The notes beneath the pieces are model-generated. The model made no database searches. It was not told where the DNA came from and worked only from the letters and a program-made list of their open reading frames with translations. Made by a program: the position numbers and the translations under genes. Below are positions 9,324 through 18,194 of a stretch of DNA of 64,000 nt, in pieces; within the stretch, counting starts at the first letter, position 1; each line of letters starts with the position of its first letter. This DNA comes from Rubrivivax sp. (lineage in GTDB: Bacteria; Pseudomonadota; Gammaproteobacteria; Burkholderiales; Burkholderiaceae_C). The stretch is from positions 81,203-145,202 of the forward strand of contig JALHMT010000012.1 of the NCBI GenBank assembly GCA_022843905.1, in the 5' to 3' direction.

Positions 9324-9803
9324 ATGTTCCGTACTCTTCGAGGCGCGTGCCTTGCCGTCCTGGCGCTGGGCACGCTGGCCGCCACGGCGCAGCCGGTGGT
9401 GACCTACACCCGGGACTCCGCCTCGTTCGAGGCGGTGCGCGACGATCTCCAGGCAGCGATCGAGAGCCGCGGCCTGGTGGTCGACTACCAGGCGCAGATC
9501 GCCCGCATGCTCGAGCGCACCGGCAAGGATGTCGGCTCCGAGCGGAAGATCTACGCCGACGCGCAGACGCTGCAGTTCTGCAGCGCGCGCCTGTCGCGCA
9601 AGACCATGGAAGCCGACCCGGCCAATGTCGTGATGTGCCCGTACTCCATCGCCGTCTGGGCGACGGCGGCCCGGCCCGACCGGGTCTTCGTCGCCTACCG
9701 CCGCACGGCGATGCCCGGCGGCGGCCCGCCCTCGCGCGATGCGCTGCGCGAGGTCGACGCCTTGCTGGATTCCATCGCACGCGAGGCGGTCGGGCGCAAG
9801 TAG
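9324..9803 (+). CDS. DUF302 domain-containing secreted protein
   Basis: Protein of 159 residues with a cleavable signal peptide (MFRTLRGACLAVLALGTLAATAQP, cut after about residue 22). A single DUF302 domain follows, recognised by the SASFEAVRDDLQAAIESRGL opening and the VVMCPYSIAVWAT strand. DUF302 proteins are small alpha/beta proteins of unknown function, often found near redox or metal genes. The start ATG at 9324 has AGGAG at 9311-9315, eight bases upstream. It diverges from arsA; a link to metalloid stress is possible but not shown. Confidence 0.85.
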   Translation: MFRTLRGACLAVLALGTLAATAQPVVTYTRDSASFEAVRDDLQAAIESRGLVVDYQAQIARMLERTGKDVGSERKIYADAQTLQFCSARLSRKTMEADPANVVMCPYSIAVWATAARPDRVFVAYRRTAMPGGGPPSRDALREVDALLDSIAREAVGRK

Positions 9804-10026
9804 GCGCACGGGTCGCCAGCCCGCACTTCCTGCCGCGGGCAGGGCCCCTGGATGGCCCGATAGGCCGTCAGGACTTGAACCAAGGCCCCCGGGGGCGGGA
9901 CGGGGCCTGCGTGGTGGCTTGCAAGGGCCCATGCCCGCAGCGGCCGAAAATTCTTTAAGCTTCCGGGGAACTTCGGGGCCGCAGCCGATTCTTGGTGCGG
10001 TGCCCTCAACCCTGATGGAGTCGCCC

Positions 10027-11193
10027 GTGTACGCAGTTTCCTCCCCGTTCCCGGCCGTCCGGCAGCAGGCCCGCCGCTGGCGTGTTGCCGCCTGCGCCCT
10101 GGCTGCCAGCCTGCTGGCCGTCTGCACCACCCCCGCGCTGGCCCAGCCGGCGCAGGGCGGTCGCGTGCTCAACGTCAACAACTGGGCCGACTACATCGGC
10201 CCCGACGTCATCAAGAACTTCGAGAAGGAAACCGGCATCAAGGTGCGCTACGACGCCAACGTCGAGAGCAACGAGACCCTGCATGCCCGGCTGGTGGCGG
10301 GCCGCACCGGCTACGACATCGTGGTGCCCGGGGCGCACTTCGCCGCCAAGCAGATCCAGGGCGGCCTGCTGCAGCCGCTGAACCGCGAGCTGATCCCCAA
10401 CTGGAAGAACCTCGACCCCGCCATCCTCGAGAAGCTGGCCCAGTCCGACCCCGGCAACCGTCACCTGGTGAACTGGATGTGGGGCTTCGTCACGGTGGGC
10501 ATCAACGAGCAGAAGGTGCGCGAGACGCTGGGCAGCACGCCGATGCCCGCCAACCCGCTGGACCTGATCTTCAAGCCCGAGTACGCCAGCAAGCTCAAGG
10601 CCTGCGGCATCCACATCCTGGACTCGGCCAGCGAGGTGGTGCCGGTGGCCATGCTGTACGCCGGCAAGGACGGTTTCAGCGCCAACGTCAAGGACTACGA
10701 CGCCGCGCGCCAGGTGCTGACCACCGCCCGGCCGAACGTGACGCGCATCTTCTCGCCCGGCCCCATCAACGACCTGGCGGCGGGCTCGATCTGCGTATCG
10801 CTGGGCTATTCGGGCGACTTCAACATCGCCAACCAGCGCGCCAAGGAGGCCGGCAAGACCTTCACCATCCGTCCGCTGATCCCGCCGCGCGGCGCCACCA
10901 TGTTCCTCGACAGCATGGGCATCCCGAAGGACGCCAAGAACGTGGCAGAGGCACATGCCTTCATCAACTACATCCTGCGCCCCGAGGTGCATGCGGCGCT
11001 CACCAACGAGGTCTTCTACGGCAACCCCAACGTCGCTTCCAAGAGCTTCGTCAAGCCCGAGCTGGCCAGCAACCCGACCATCTTTCCGCCGCCGGCCGAG
11101 ATCGCGAAGATGGCGGTGATGCGCGACCTGCCCAACGACGTGCGCCGGGTGCAGACGCGGGTCTTCACCGACTTCAAGGCCAACCGGAAGTGA
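10027..11193 (+). CDS. Polyamine ABC transporter periplasmic substrate-binding protein (PotF/PotD type)
   Basis: Periplasmic binding protein of about 388 residues with a signal peptide ending ALAQP. The mature start LNVNNWADYIGPDVIKNFEK is typical of putrescine/spermidine receptors, followed by YDIVVPGAHFAAKQIQ and the hinge region GFVTVGIN. The C-terminal IPPRGATMFLDSMGIPKDAKN matches the family's domain-closing segment. GTG 10027 has GGAG six bases upstream; an in-frame ATG at 10015 would add four residues. No potGHI permease or ATPase genes adjoin it, so it is an orphan receptor here. A strong GC hairpin follows the stop. Confidence 0.9.
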   Translation: MYAVSSPFPAVRQQARRWRVAACALAASLLAVCTTPALAQPAQGGRVLNVNNWADYIGPDVIKNFEKETGIKVRYDANVESNETLHARLVAGRTGYDIVVPGAHFAAKQIQGGLLQPLNRELIPNWKNLDPAILEKLAQSDPGNRHLVNWMWGFVTVGINEQKVRETLGSTPMPANPLDLIFKPEYASKLKACGIHILDSASEVVPVAMLYAGKDGFSANVKDYDAARQVLTTARPNVTRIFSPGPINDLAAGSICVSLGYSGDFNIANQRAKEAGKTFTIRPLIPPRGATMFLDSMGIPKDAKNVAEAHAFINYILRPEVHAALTNEVFYGNPNVASKSFVKPELASNPTIFPPPAEIAKMAVMRDLPNDVRRVQTRVFTDFKANRK

Positions 11194-11203
11194 GCCCGGG
11201 GCA

Positions 11204-11227
11204 GGCGGCGCGCTGAGCCGCGCCGCC
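11204..11227 (+). terminator. GC-rich hairpin after the polyamine-binding protein gene
   Basis: GGCGGCGCG, six-base loop, CGCGCCGCC: a perfect 9-bp stem starting 10 bp after the stop codon, followed by a weak pyrimidine stretch (gtcccttgtcttg). A plausible terminator or mRNA 3'-stabilising hairpin; there is no clear U-tract. Confidence 0.55.
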
Positions 11228-11336
11228 GTCCCTTGTCTTGCGCTGCCGCGCGGCCGGTGCGGCGTGACAAGGGCACGCCGTGCAGGTGAAAAGTTGGCTC
11301 GCCCGACGCAGGGCGGCCTCCTACAGTCGGTGCACC

Positions 11337-14300
11337 ATGAATGCGCCGTCCTTCTTCGAAACCCTGGCTGCCGTGCAGGCCCTGCTGCGCCAGCAGGGGC
11401 GCGTGTCGGAGCGGGCGCTGCGGCGGCAGTTTCCGCTCGACGACGGGACTTTCGCGGATCTGAAGTCGGAGCTGGTCGACGTGCTGCAGGTGGCCCGGTC
11501 CGACCCCGCCGGGCTGCTGCTGTGGTGCGGACCCGTGACGTCCCCTGCGGCTGGCCTGCCGGCCCCGGCCCAGCCCGCACGTGCGGCCACGGTGGACGCC
11601 GAACGGCGCTTCCTGACCGTGCTGTTCGTCGACTTGGTCGATTCGACCCCGCTGTCGGAACGCCTGGACCCCGAGCAGCTGGCCGAGGTCTTCAGGGCCT
11701 GGCAGGACCTGTGCATCGACGTCATCCGGGGCTATGGCGGCCACGTCGCCGAATACCGCGGCGACGGCGCCTTCATCTACTACGGCTGGCCCCAGGCCCA
11801 GGAAGACGCGCCGCAGCGCGCCATCCGCACCGGGCTGGGCATCGTCGAGCGGCTGCCGGCCTTCAACGAGCAGCTGCTGCGCAGCCACGGCGTGACGCTG
11901 TCGATGCGCATCGGCGTGCACAGCGGTCTGGTGCTGCTGTCCAACCTGGGCGGTGCCTATGTGCGCGAGCAGTTCGCCGTCGGCGAGACACCGAACCTCG
12001 CCGCGCGCGTGCAGGCGCTGGCCGGGCCCGGCGAGGTGCTGGTGAGCGACGCCGCCCACGCCATTGCGCGAGCCGACTTTCAGTTCGACGACCTCGGCGA
12101 GCGTGCGCTCAAGGGCCTGAGCCGGCCGGTGCGCGTGTGGCGGGCCGTGCAGGCCCGGCGCAGCCACGGCCGCGCGCGCGACTCCGACCGCGAGTCGATC
12201 GGCCTCATCGGCCGCGAGTCGGAGCTGGCCCTGCTGAACGACCGCTGGGCCCTGGCCAGGGAAGGCCGGGGCCGCGTGGTGATGCTCTCGGGCGAAGCCG
12301 GCATCGGCAAGACCCGGCTGCTCAGCGAACACCGCCGCCTGGCGCACGGGCAGGGTGCGCAGCGCGTGGTGCTGCACTGCTCGCCCTACCACAGCGCCAC
12401 CGAGCTGTACCCGGTGGCAGCGCACCTCGAACGCATGCTGCAGTTCGAGAAGGACGACACGGCCGGGGAGCGCGCCGCGCGCCTGGCCCGGCAACTGGAC
12501 GCGGTGGGGCTGGACCCCGACGTGACGGCAGCCTACATCGGCCCGCTGGTGGGTCTGCACCCTGCGCCGGCAGCGGCCGCGCAGGACGGCGCCGGCACAC
12601 CGCTGCTGCCCCTGGCCGCGCGCGAACTGCGCGTGAAGATGATCGACGCGCTGGTGCGCTGGCTGCTGGCCGCCGCGCGGCGCCAGCCGCTGCTGCTGGT
12701 GTGCGAAGACCTGCACTGGGCCGACCCCACCACGGTGCAGCTGCTGGGCCAGCTCATCGACAGGATTGCCGACCAGCGGGTGCTGGCGGTGCTGACCTGC
12801 CGACCCGACTTCAAGCCGCCCTGGCCACACCACTCGCACGTCAGCCAGGTCTCGCTGGCGCGGCTGTCCGACGAGGATGCGATACGCTTTGCCGCCGGTG
12901 CGCTGCACGGCCGCTTCCTCGAAGCCCAGGCCCTGACGCGCATCATCGAGCGCGCCGACGGCGTGCCCCTGTTCATCGAGGAGCTGGTGCACACGCTGGC
13001 CGAGCATGCCGGCATGGCCGGCGCCATGGCCACCATCCCCGACACCCTGCAGGGCTCGCTGATGGCGCGCCTGGACCGCGAATCGGAAGCGCGCGAGATC
13101 GCGCAGATCGCGGCGGCCACCGGTCGCGAGTTCAGCTATGCGCTGCTGCGCGCCGTGGTGCCGGGCAGCGAGCCCGAACTGCAGAAGGGGCTGCAGCGCC
13201 TGGTGGACGCCGAGCTGCTGCTTCGCCGGCATGGGCCCGACGGCGAGATCTACCGCTTCCGTCACGCCCTGATCCGCGACGCCGCCTACGAGTCGACGCT
13301 GAAGTCGCGCCGGGCGGTCTATCACAAGCGCATCGCCGACGCGCTGGAGCAGCACTTCCCGCACCTGACCGAGGCCCAGCCCGAACTGCTGGCCCGTCAC
13401 CTGGCCGAGGCCGGCGAGCGCGAGCGCGCGGTCGAACTGCTGCGCGTGGCCGGCGAACGCGCGTTGAACCGCTGCGCCAACGAAGAGGCCTTGTCGCATC
13501 TGGGCCAGGCCCTGAGCCTGTTGTCCCTGAACCCGGCGCTGAATGCGGCCGGGCCCGTGGCGCCGGCCCAGGCGCGGCTGGGCCTGCGGCTGGAAGTGGC
13601 GCGCGGTGCGGCGCTGATGATGGCGCGCGGCCAGAGCGCCCCCGAGGTCGAACAGGCCTACGGCCATGCCCGTGCGTTGACGCAGTGGTCGGGTGAATCG
13701 GCCGACCTGCTGCCGGCGCTGATGGGCCTGTGGCGCTTCTACGGCGCACGCGGGCGCATGTTCGAGGCCCTGGAGGTGGCCGAACGCATGCTGGCCATCG
13801 CCGAGACCGGCGACCGCGGCGCCTCGTTGCTGGGCGCGCGCATGGCGCTGGGCATGACGCTGTTCCACCTGTGGCAGATGCCGCGGGCGCGCGAACTGGT
13901 GCTGCTGGGCATCGAGCAGTACCGCCACGCACCGCCCGACGACCGCGAGATCGAGATGTTCTCGCTGGGTCAGCATCCGGCCGTGGCCTGCGCCATGTGC
14001 CTGGCCTTCATCGACATGAACTGCGGCGACGTGGCGGCTTCGCGGGCCTGGCAGGAAGAGGCGGCGGCCATCGCGCGCCGCCTGGACAGCCCGTTCCAGA
14101 CCACCTCCATGCTGGGCTGGTGCGCACTGCTGAACTACCAGCGCGGCGACGATGCCGAGTTCCGCAGTGCCGCCCGGGCCGCGGCGGGCTTTGCCGACGA
14201 ACACCGCTTCCCGATGTGGGCCGCCGTGATGCGTGTCTACCGCGGCCTGATCCAGGTGCGCGACGGCGACACCATCCCCGGGCTGGCGCAGATCGTCGGC

Positions 14301-14660
14301 GGCATCGAGCAGATCGACCAGGTGCGCCTGGGCCTGCTTCGCCTGCGCTGCCTGCTCGTGCTGGCCGAAGCCAGCCTGATCGCCGGCCGCAGCGACGAGG
14401 CGCTGGAGGCCCTGCGCCAGGCCGACGACGCATTGGCCATCGGCGCCGAGCGCTGGTGGGAGCCCGAGGTGCTGCGCCTGCGCGGCCAGGCCCTGGCGCA
14501 GCGCGCCGGCCCCGGCGACGCGGCCGCCGCCGGGGCGGCATGGCAGCAGGCCCGGAACGTGGCCCAACGACTGCAGTTGCCCTTCTTCGAACAGCGCGCC
14601 GCGCACGCCCTGTCGCGCGCCGACCATCTGGTTGCCGAACTGCCTTCCCTGCACAACTGA
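11337..14660 (+). CDS. Class III nucleotide cyclase domain + AAA ATPase + helical/TPR repeats
   Basis: Large cytoplasmic signalling protein of 1107 residues. Residues ~90-260 form a class III adenylate/guanylate cyclase domain with FVDLVDST (metal Asp at 99 and an unusual D102 where Gly is common) and YRGDGAFIYY. A predicted-ATPase module follows, with Walker A GEAGIGKT at 319-326 and Walker B VCEDLHWADP. The C-terminal ~500 residues are TPR-like helical repeats, as in the CyaA/LuxR-type multidomain ATPases of actinobacteria and Burkholderiales. ATG 11337 begins the conserved part; an upstream GTG at 11280 is less likely. The flavoprotein oxidase gene starts 15 bp downstream, so the two are probably one operon. 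Ligand and output are unknown. Confidence 0.87.
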   Translation: MNAPSFFETLAAVQALLRQQGRVSERALRRQFPLDDGTFADLKSELVDVLQVARSDPAGLLLWCGPVTSPAAGLPAPAQPARAATVDAERRFLTVLFVDLVDSTPLSERLDPEQLAEVFRAWQDLCIDVIRGYGGHVAEYRGDGAFIYYGWPQAQEDAPQRAIRTGLGIVERLPAFNEQLLRSHGVTLSMRIGVHSGLVLLSNLGGAYVREQFAVGETPNLAARVQALAGPGEVLVSDAAHAIARADFQFDDLGERALKGLSRPVRVWRAVQARRSHGRARDSDRESIGLIGRESELALLNDRWALAREGRGRVVMLSGEAGIGKTRLLSEHRRLAHGQGAQRVVLHCSPYHSATELYPVAAHLERMLQFEKDDTAGERAARLARQLDAVGLDPDVTAAYIGPLVGLHPAPAAAAQDGAGTPLLPLAARELRVKMIDALVRWLLAAARRQPLLLVCEDLHWADPTTVQLLGQLIDRIADQRVLAVLTCRPDFKPPWPHHSHVSQVSLARLSDEDAIRFAAGALHGRFLEAQALTRIIERADGVPLFIEELVHTLAEHAGMAGAMATIPDTLQGSLMARLDRESEAREIAQIAAATGREFSYALLRAVVPGSEPELQKGLQRLVDAELLLRRHGPDGEIYRFRHALIRDAAYESTLKSRRAVYHKRIADALEQHFPHLTEAQPELLARHLAEAGERERAVELLRVAGERALNRCANEEALSHLGQALSLLSLNPALNAAGPVAPAQARLGLRLEVARGAALMMARGQSAPEVEQAYGHARALTQWSGESADLLPALMGLWRFYGARGRMFEALEVAERMLAIAETGDRGASLLGARMALGMTLFHLWQMPRARELVLLGIEQYRHAPPDDREIEMFSLGQHPAVACAMCLAFIDMNCGDVAASRAWQEEAAAIARRLDSPFQTTSMLGWCALLNYQRGDDAEFRSAARAAAGFADEHRFPMWAAVMRVYRGLIQVRDGDTIPGLAQIVGGIEQIDQVRLGLLRLRCLLVLAEASLIAGRSDEALEALRQADDALAIGAERWWEPEVLRLRGQALAQRAGPGDAAAAGAAWQQARNVAQRLQLPFFEQRAAHALSRADHLVAELPSLHN

Positions 14661-14675
14661 CCCCAGGAGCTGACC

Positions 14676-16154
14676 ATGGCCCGTAGATCCAGTCCGGCGC
14701 GCCGCACCCACCGTGCGCTGGCCGAACGCCTGCTGCAGATGAGCGACGCCGACCTGGCGCGCCTGCGCCTGCAGCGCGAGCACCAGCCGGCGATGGCGGC
14801 GTTCATCGACGCCGTCGTCGGGCGCGTGGTGCTGCCGGGCGATGCGGGCTACGACCAGGACCGGCAGGAGTCCAACCCGGCCTTCCAGGCCTACCCGATC
14901 GCCATCGTCTACTGCGAGGTGGACGAGGACGTGCTGCTGTGCCTGAAGCTGGCCCAGCATCTGAAGGTGCCCTTCGTCGTGCGCTCGGGTGGCCACAGCA
15001 CGGCCGGCTACTCGGTGGTCACCGACGGCATCGTCATCGACATGAGCACGTTCGACTACGTGCTGGTCGACAGCGACTCGCGCACCGTGCGCGTGGGCCC
15101 CGGTGCGAAGTTCGACAAGCTCAACGGCGCGCTGAACCCCACGGGGCTGCACGTGCCCTCGGGCGAGTGCGGCGACGTCTGCGTCGGCGGTTTCGTGCAG
15201 GGCGGCGGCTATGGCTACACGTCGCGCATGTACGGCATCCAGTGCGACAGCGTGGCGGCCTTCCGCGTCATGCTGGCCGACGGCCGCGTGGTGGTGGCCG
15301 ATGCGCAGAACGAGCATCAGAGCCTGCACTGGGCGCTGCAGGGCGGCACGGGCGGCAACTTCGGCGTGCTGCTGGAAGTGACCTATCGCCTGGTGCCGTT
15401 GCCCTCGGTGTGGGCCTGGTCCATCCAGTGGGACGCCGCCGACGCCGCGGCGGTGCTGCTGGAACTGCAGGCCCGCTACATGCGCCAGGGCGCCGCGCCC
15501 AATCTGGGCATGACCGTCAACCTGGGGTTCCACGAAGGACGGCAGGTGCTGCTGGCCCAGGGCATGTGGGCGGGCAGCCGCAGCGATGGCCTGGCCGCCG
15601 TCGAGTCGCTGATGAGCTTCCCCAGTGCGCAGCTGCTCGTCGACGCGTCAGGACCCTACGGCACGATGGACAAGCTGCTCGACACCCAGCCGTACGCCAT
15701 CCCCGACCCGCCGCCGGGGTCGAAGGAAGACAAGCGGGCCGGCTACATCGCCACGCCGCTGGGCCTCGCGGACTGGCAGGCGGTGGTGGCCTACGCGGCG
15801 ACGGCGCCCAACCCGAACAACACCTTGATCATCGAGCCCTATGGCGGCGCCATCAACCAGGTGCCCAGGCTGGCCACCGCGTTCATCCACCGCGACGTGG
15901 ACATGGACATCTTCGTCGACGTGTTCTGGGTGCAGGACGCCGACCGGAACGCCGCCCGGGCCTGGCTGGACGGCTTCATGAAGCTGCTGCAGCCCCACCT
16001 GAACGGCCACGTGTACCAGAACTACCCGCACGCCGGCCTGGCCGACTTCGCGCAGGCCTACTGGGGCGAGGCGCTGCCGCGACTGCAGAAGGTCAAGCGG
16101 CACTACGACCCGGGCAACGTGTTCAGCTTTCCGCAGAGCGTGCCGCTGGCCTGA
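14676..16154 (+). CDS. FAD-binding oxidoreductase, berberine-bridge/6-hydroxynicotine oxidase family
   Basis: Flavoprotein oxidase of 492 residues in the vanillyl-alcohol oxidase/PCMH superfamily. The PP-loop RSGGHSTAGYS has His107, and PSGECGDVCVGGF has Cys165. These sit where bicovalent FAD attachment (8-alpha-histidyl and 6-S-cysteinyl) occurs in berberine-bridge enzymes. QGGGYGYTSRMYG follows. The C-terminal BBE motif is HYDPGNVFSFPQSV. The start ATG at 14676 has AGGAG six bases upstream. No signal peptide is visible. It is tightly coupled to the cyclase/ATPase gene upstream. The substrate is unknown. Confidence 0.88.
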   Translation: MARRSSPARRTHRALAERLLQMSDADLARLRLQREHQPAMAAFIDAVVGRVVLPGDAGYDQDRQESNPAFQAYPIAIVYCEVDEDVLLCLKLAQHLKVPFVVRSGGHSTAGYSVVTDGIVIDMSTFDYVLVDSDSRTVRVGPGAKFDKLNGALNPTGLHVPSGECGDVCVGGFVQGGGYGYTSRMYGIQCDSVAAFRVMLADGRVVVADAQNEHQSLHWALQGGTGGNFGVLLEVTYRLVPLPSVWAWSIQWDAADAAAVLLELQARYMRQGAAPNLGMTVNLGFHEGRQVLLAQGMWAGSRSDGLAAVESLMSFPSAQLLVDASGPYGTMDKLLDTQPYAIPDPPPGSKEDKRAGYIATPLGLADWQAVVAYAATAPNPNNTLIIEPYGGAINQVPRLATAFIHRDVDMDIFVDVFWVQDADRNAARAWLDGFMKLLQPHLNGHVYQNYPHAGLADFAQAYWGEALPRLQKVKRHYDPGNVFSFPQSVPLA

Positions 16155-16160
16155 CGTGCC

Positions 16161-16182
16161 GGCGCGGGCTCGGGCCCGCGCC
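16161..16182. terminator. Bidirectional hairpin between convergent genes
   Basis: GGCGCGGGC-TCGG-GCCCGCGCC forms a perfect 9-bp stem with a 4-nt loop. It lies in the 33-bp gap between the convergent FAD oxidoreductase and UPF0114 genes, a position that suits shared termination. Confidence 0.65.
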
Positions 16183-16187
16183 GCAGA

Positions 16188-16706
16188 TCAGTGCTTGTCC
16201 CTGGTGAGCCGCTCGGCGAAGGAGATGCCGATCGCCGACAGCACGAAGGTGAAGTGGATGACGGCCACCATCGTGACGATCTGGATGTTCTCCATGTTCA
16301 GCTCGCCGCTCAGGTAGGTCTTCAGCGCATGCACGCCCGAGATGGAGATGATGGCGAAGGCCAGCTTCAGCTTGAGGTTGTAGGTGTTGACGTGGTCCAG
16401 CCAGTCGGGCTTCTTCATGTCCTTGGCGTCGAAGTGCCCGGTGGTCACGAACAGCGAGACACCCGCCAGCGCCACCACCCAGACCAGCTGCGCGACCATC
16501 GTCATGTCCACCAGTTCGAGCACCTTGATGATCAGGTCGATCTTCTCCAGGCTCCCGAAGAGCAGGGTGTTCATCAGCTTGTAGGTCTCGAGCAGGAACT
16601 TTCCCAGGATGCCGAAGATGATGGCCACCAGGCCGACATAGAAGAAGAGCATGGTGAAGCGCATGCCGTACAGCAATGAGCCCACGCTCGCCAGAAGCTT
16701 GTCCAT
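16188..16706 (-). CDS. UPF0114 (YqhA) family inner-membrane protein
   Basis: Integral membrane protein of 172 residues, the usual UPF0114/TIGR00645 length. Four hydrophobic segments are visible at about residues 15-38, 65-90, 110-130 and 143-163. Family landmarks are SLLYGMRFTMLFFYVGL near the N-terminus, DMTMVAQLVWVVALAG, and the charged loop KPDWLDHVN. The C-terminus ends AERLTRDKH. The family is conserved in proteobacteria, with function unknown. The gene is monocistronic and convergent with the upstream oxidase. Confidence 0.88.
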   Translation of the reverse strand: MDKLLASVGSLLYGMRFTMLFFYVGLVAIIFGILGKFLLETYKLMNTLLFGSLEKIDLIIKVLELVDMTMVAQLVWVVALAGVSLFVTTGHFDAKDMKKPDWLDHVNTYNLKLKLAFAIISISGVHALKTYLSGELNMENIQIVTMVAVIHFTFVLSAIGISFAERLTRDKH

Positions 16707-16850
16707 TTTTTTCCAGGGTAAGGTGTCGAAGCGGGCGCCTGCGCCTGTCGCTTCCCGACGGAGCAGATCGCCCGGTCGCTTCCGGCCAGAATACCACCGT
16801 GGGAAGTACGCTCCGTCGTCCCGCTGTAGCGCTGCTGTTGCCGACGGCGT

Positions 16851-17894
16851 TCAGGTCACGCGACCGAACCACAGCAGCGACAGGCCCGCGCCGAGCACCA
16901 GCACGAGGGCGGCCGCCCCGGACAGCAGGGCTGTCAGTTCGGTGTCGCGCTTGCGCGTCTGCACGCGCGATCCGAGGTCCTGGTAGACGCTGCGCAGCGC
17001 CTCGGCGGTGGCTGCATGGTGGTATTCGCCGCCGGTCACTTCCGCCACCTCGCGCAGTGCGGGCTCGTCCAGCTTGAGGTAGATCGCCATGCCCTCGCCC
17101 ATGGCGAGGTGGCCGTCGGGGGTGCCCAGGCCGATGACGTGGATCTTCACCCCGCGGTCGGCCGCCATCTTCGCGGCCTGCTGCGTGTCGATGCCGGTGG
17201 TGCGGCGGCCGTCACTCAGCAGGATGATGGCCGCCGCGTCGTAGGAGCCGGGCGCCACCGGCGTGATCTGCTTCGGCGCGACCGCAGACTTGGCCGCCCT
17301 TTCGTCGAGGCTGCGCCCCTGGCGGCGGGAGCCGTAGGTCATTTCGGCCAGGTCGATGCCGTGGTCGGGGAAGAGTTCGGCCAGGCTCACCACGATGGCG
17401 TTGCCGATCGCCGTGCCGTACTGCATCTGGATGGCGTCGATGGCGCCCACCAGCGAGGGACGGTCGATCGTCGCCTGCTGGGCCACCTGGGCCGTGCCCG
17501 CGAAGGTGACCAGGCCTACGTCGATGTGCCTGGGCACCTCGTTCAGGAAGGCCTTGGCCGCCTCCTGCGCGGCCACCATGCGGGTGGGCTCGACATCGTT
17601 GACGCGCATGCTGCGCGAGATGTCCATCGCCAGCATGACCGTGGTCTTCGCCCAGGGCAGCGCCACCGGTGCCGTCGGACGCGCCAGTGCCAGCAGCAGC
17701 AGCGCCAGGGCCAGCAGCACCAAGGCCGGCGGCACGTGCCGCCGCCAGGTGGGGCCCGCCGCCGCGCGCGCGACGCGCAGGCTGGACATCACGATGGCCG
17801 GCTTGCCGCGCCTGCGCAGCAGCCACAGGTAGAGCAGGGGCAGCAGAGGCAGCAGCAGCATCCACCACAGGTTCTGAGGCCACAGGAATTGCAT
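16851..17894 (-). CDS. von Willebrand factor A domain membrane protein (BatA-like)
   Basis: Inner-membrane protein of 347 residues. The N-terminus FLWPQNLWWMLLLPLLPLLY and a second helix (~55-75) are the BatA arrangement, with a last membrane helix near the C-terminus. The VWA domain carries the MIDAS metal motif DISRS, then TFAGTAQVA and the LLSDGRRTTG aspartate. ATG 17894 starts directly before the first helix; an extension to 17999 has no homology-like character. BatA-type proteins usually sit with MoxR ATPase, DUF58 and BatB genes in an aerotolerance-type cluster. None is present here, so this copy is isolated. Confidence 0.88.
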   Translation of the reverse strand: MQFLWPQNLWWMLLLPLLPLLYLWLLRRRGKPAIVMSSLRVARAAAGPTWRRHVPPALVLLALALLLLALARPTAPVALPWAKTTVMLAMDISRSMRVNDVEPTRMVAAQEAAKAFLNEVPRHIDVGLVTFAGTAQVAQQATIDRPSLVGAIDAIQMQYGTAIGNAIVVSLAELFPDHGIDLAEMTYGSRRQGRSLDERAAKSAVAPKQITPVAPGSYDAAAIILLSDGRRTTGIDTQQAAKMAADRGVKIHVIGLGTPDGHLAMGEGMAIYLKLDEPALREVAEVTGGEYHHAATAEALRSVYQDLGSRVQTRKRDTELTALLSGAAALVLVLGAGLSLLWFGRVT

Positions 17895-18148
17895 GTGCTG
17901 CACCAGGCGCGACGAGCCAGCGGGTTCCTCGGGCGCGAAGGGTGCGCCCGCGGGGCGGAGTACGGGCCCGATTCTGGCGGAGCGACCGAGATCGTGCACA
18001 GCGCCGCGCCGGCCCAGGCGACTCGAACGGCACTTGCGACCCCTTCAAGCCTTGCCCGGGACGATGCATGGATGTCCCGGCACTCGACCTGTCCATGGTG
18101 TCCACGAGCCTCGCCGACGCAGGGACCGCAAGCGAAGACGCGCGCCCC

Positions 18149-18170
18149 CGACCATGCGCTGCGATGGTCG
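18149..18170 (-). terminator. Hairpin downstream of the tctC-like gene
   Basis: CGACCAT-8 nt-ATGGTCG inverted repeat, 25 bp beyond the stop of the Bug-type gene on the minus strand. It has no T-tract in that direction, so termination is only inferred. The rest of the ~300-bp gap (17895-18194) shows no gene. Confidence 0.4.
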
Positions 18171-18194
18171 GATGGGCGCTTCGTTCAGGGCTCT

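Noticed and set aside
11016..15533. Very long open frame on the minus strand opposite the cyclase/ATPase and FAD oxidase genes
   Set aside because: It is antisense to two well-supported genes, has a His/Gln/Arg-rich composition typical of shadow frames in high-GC DNA, and shows no family motif.
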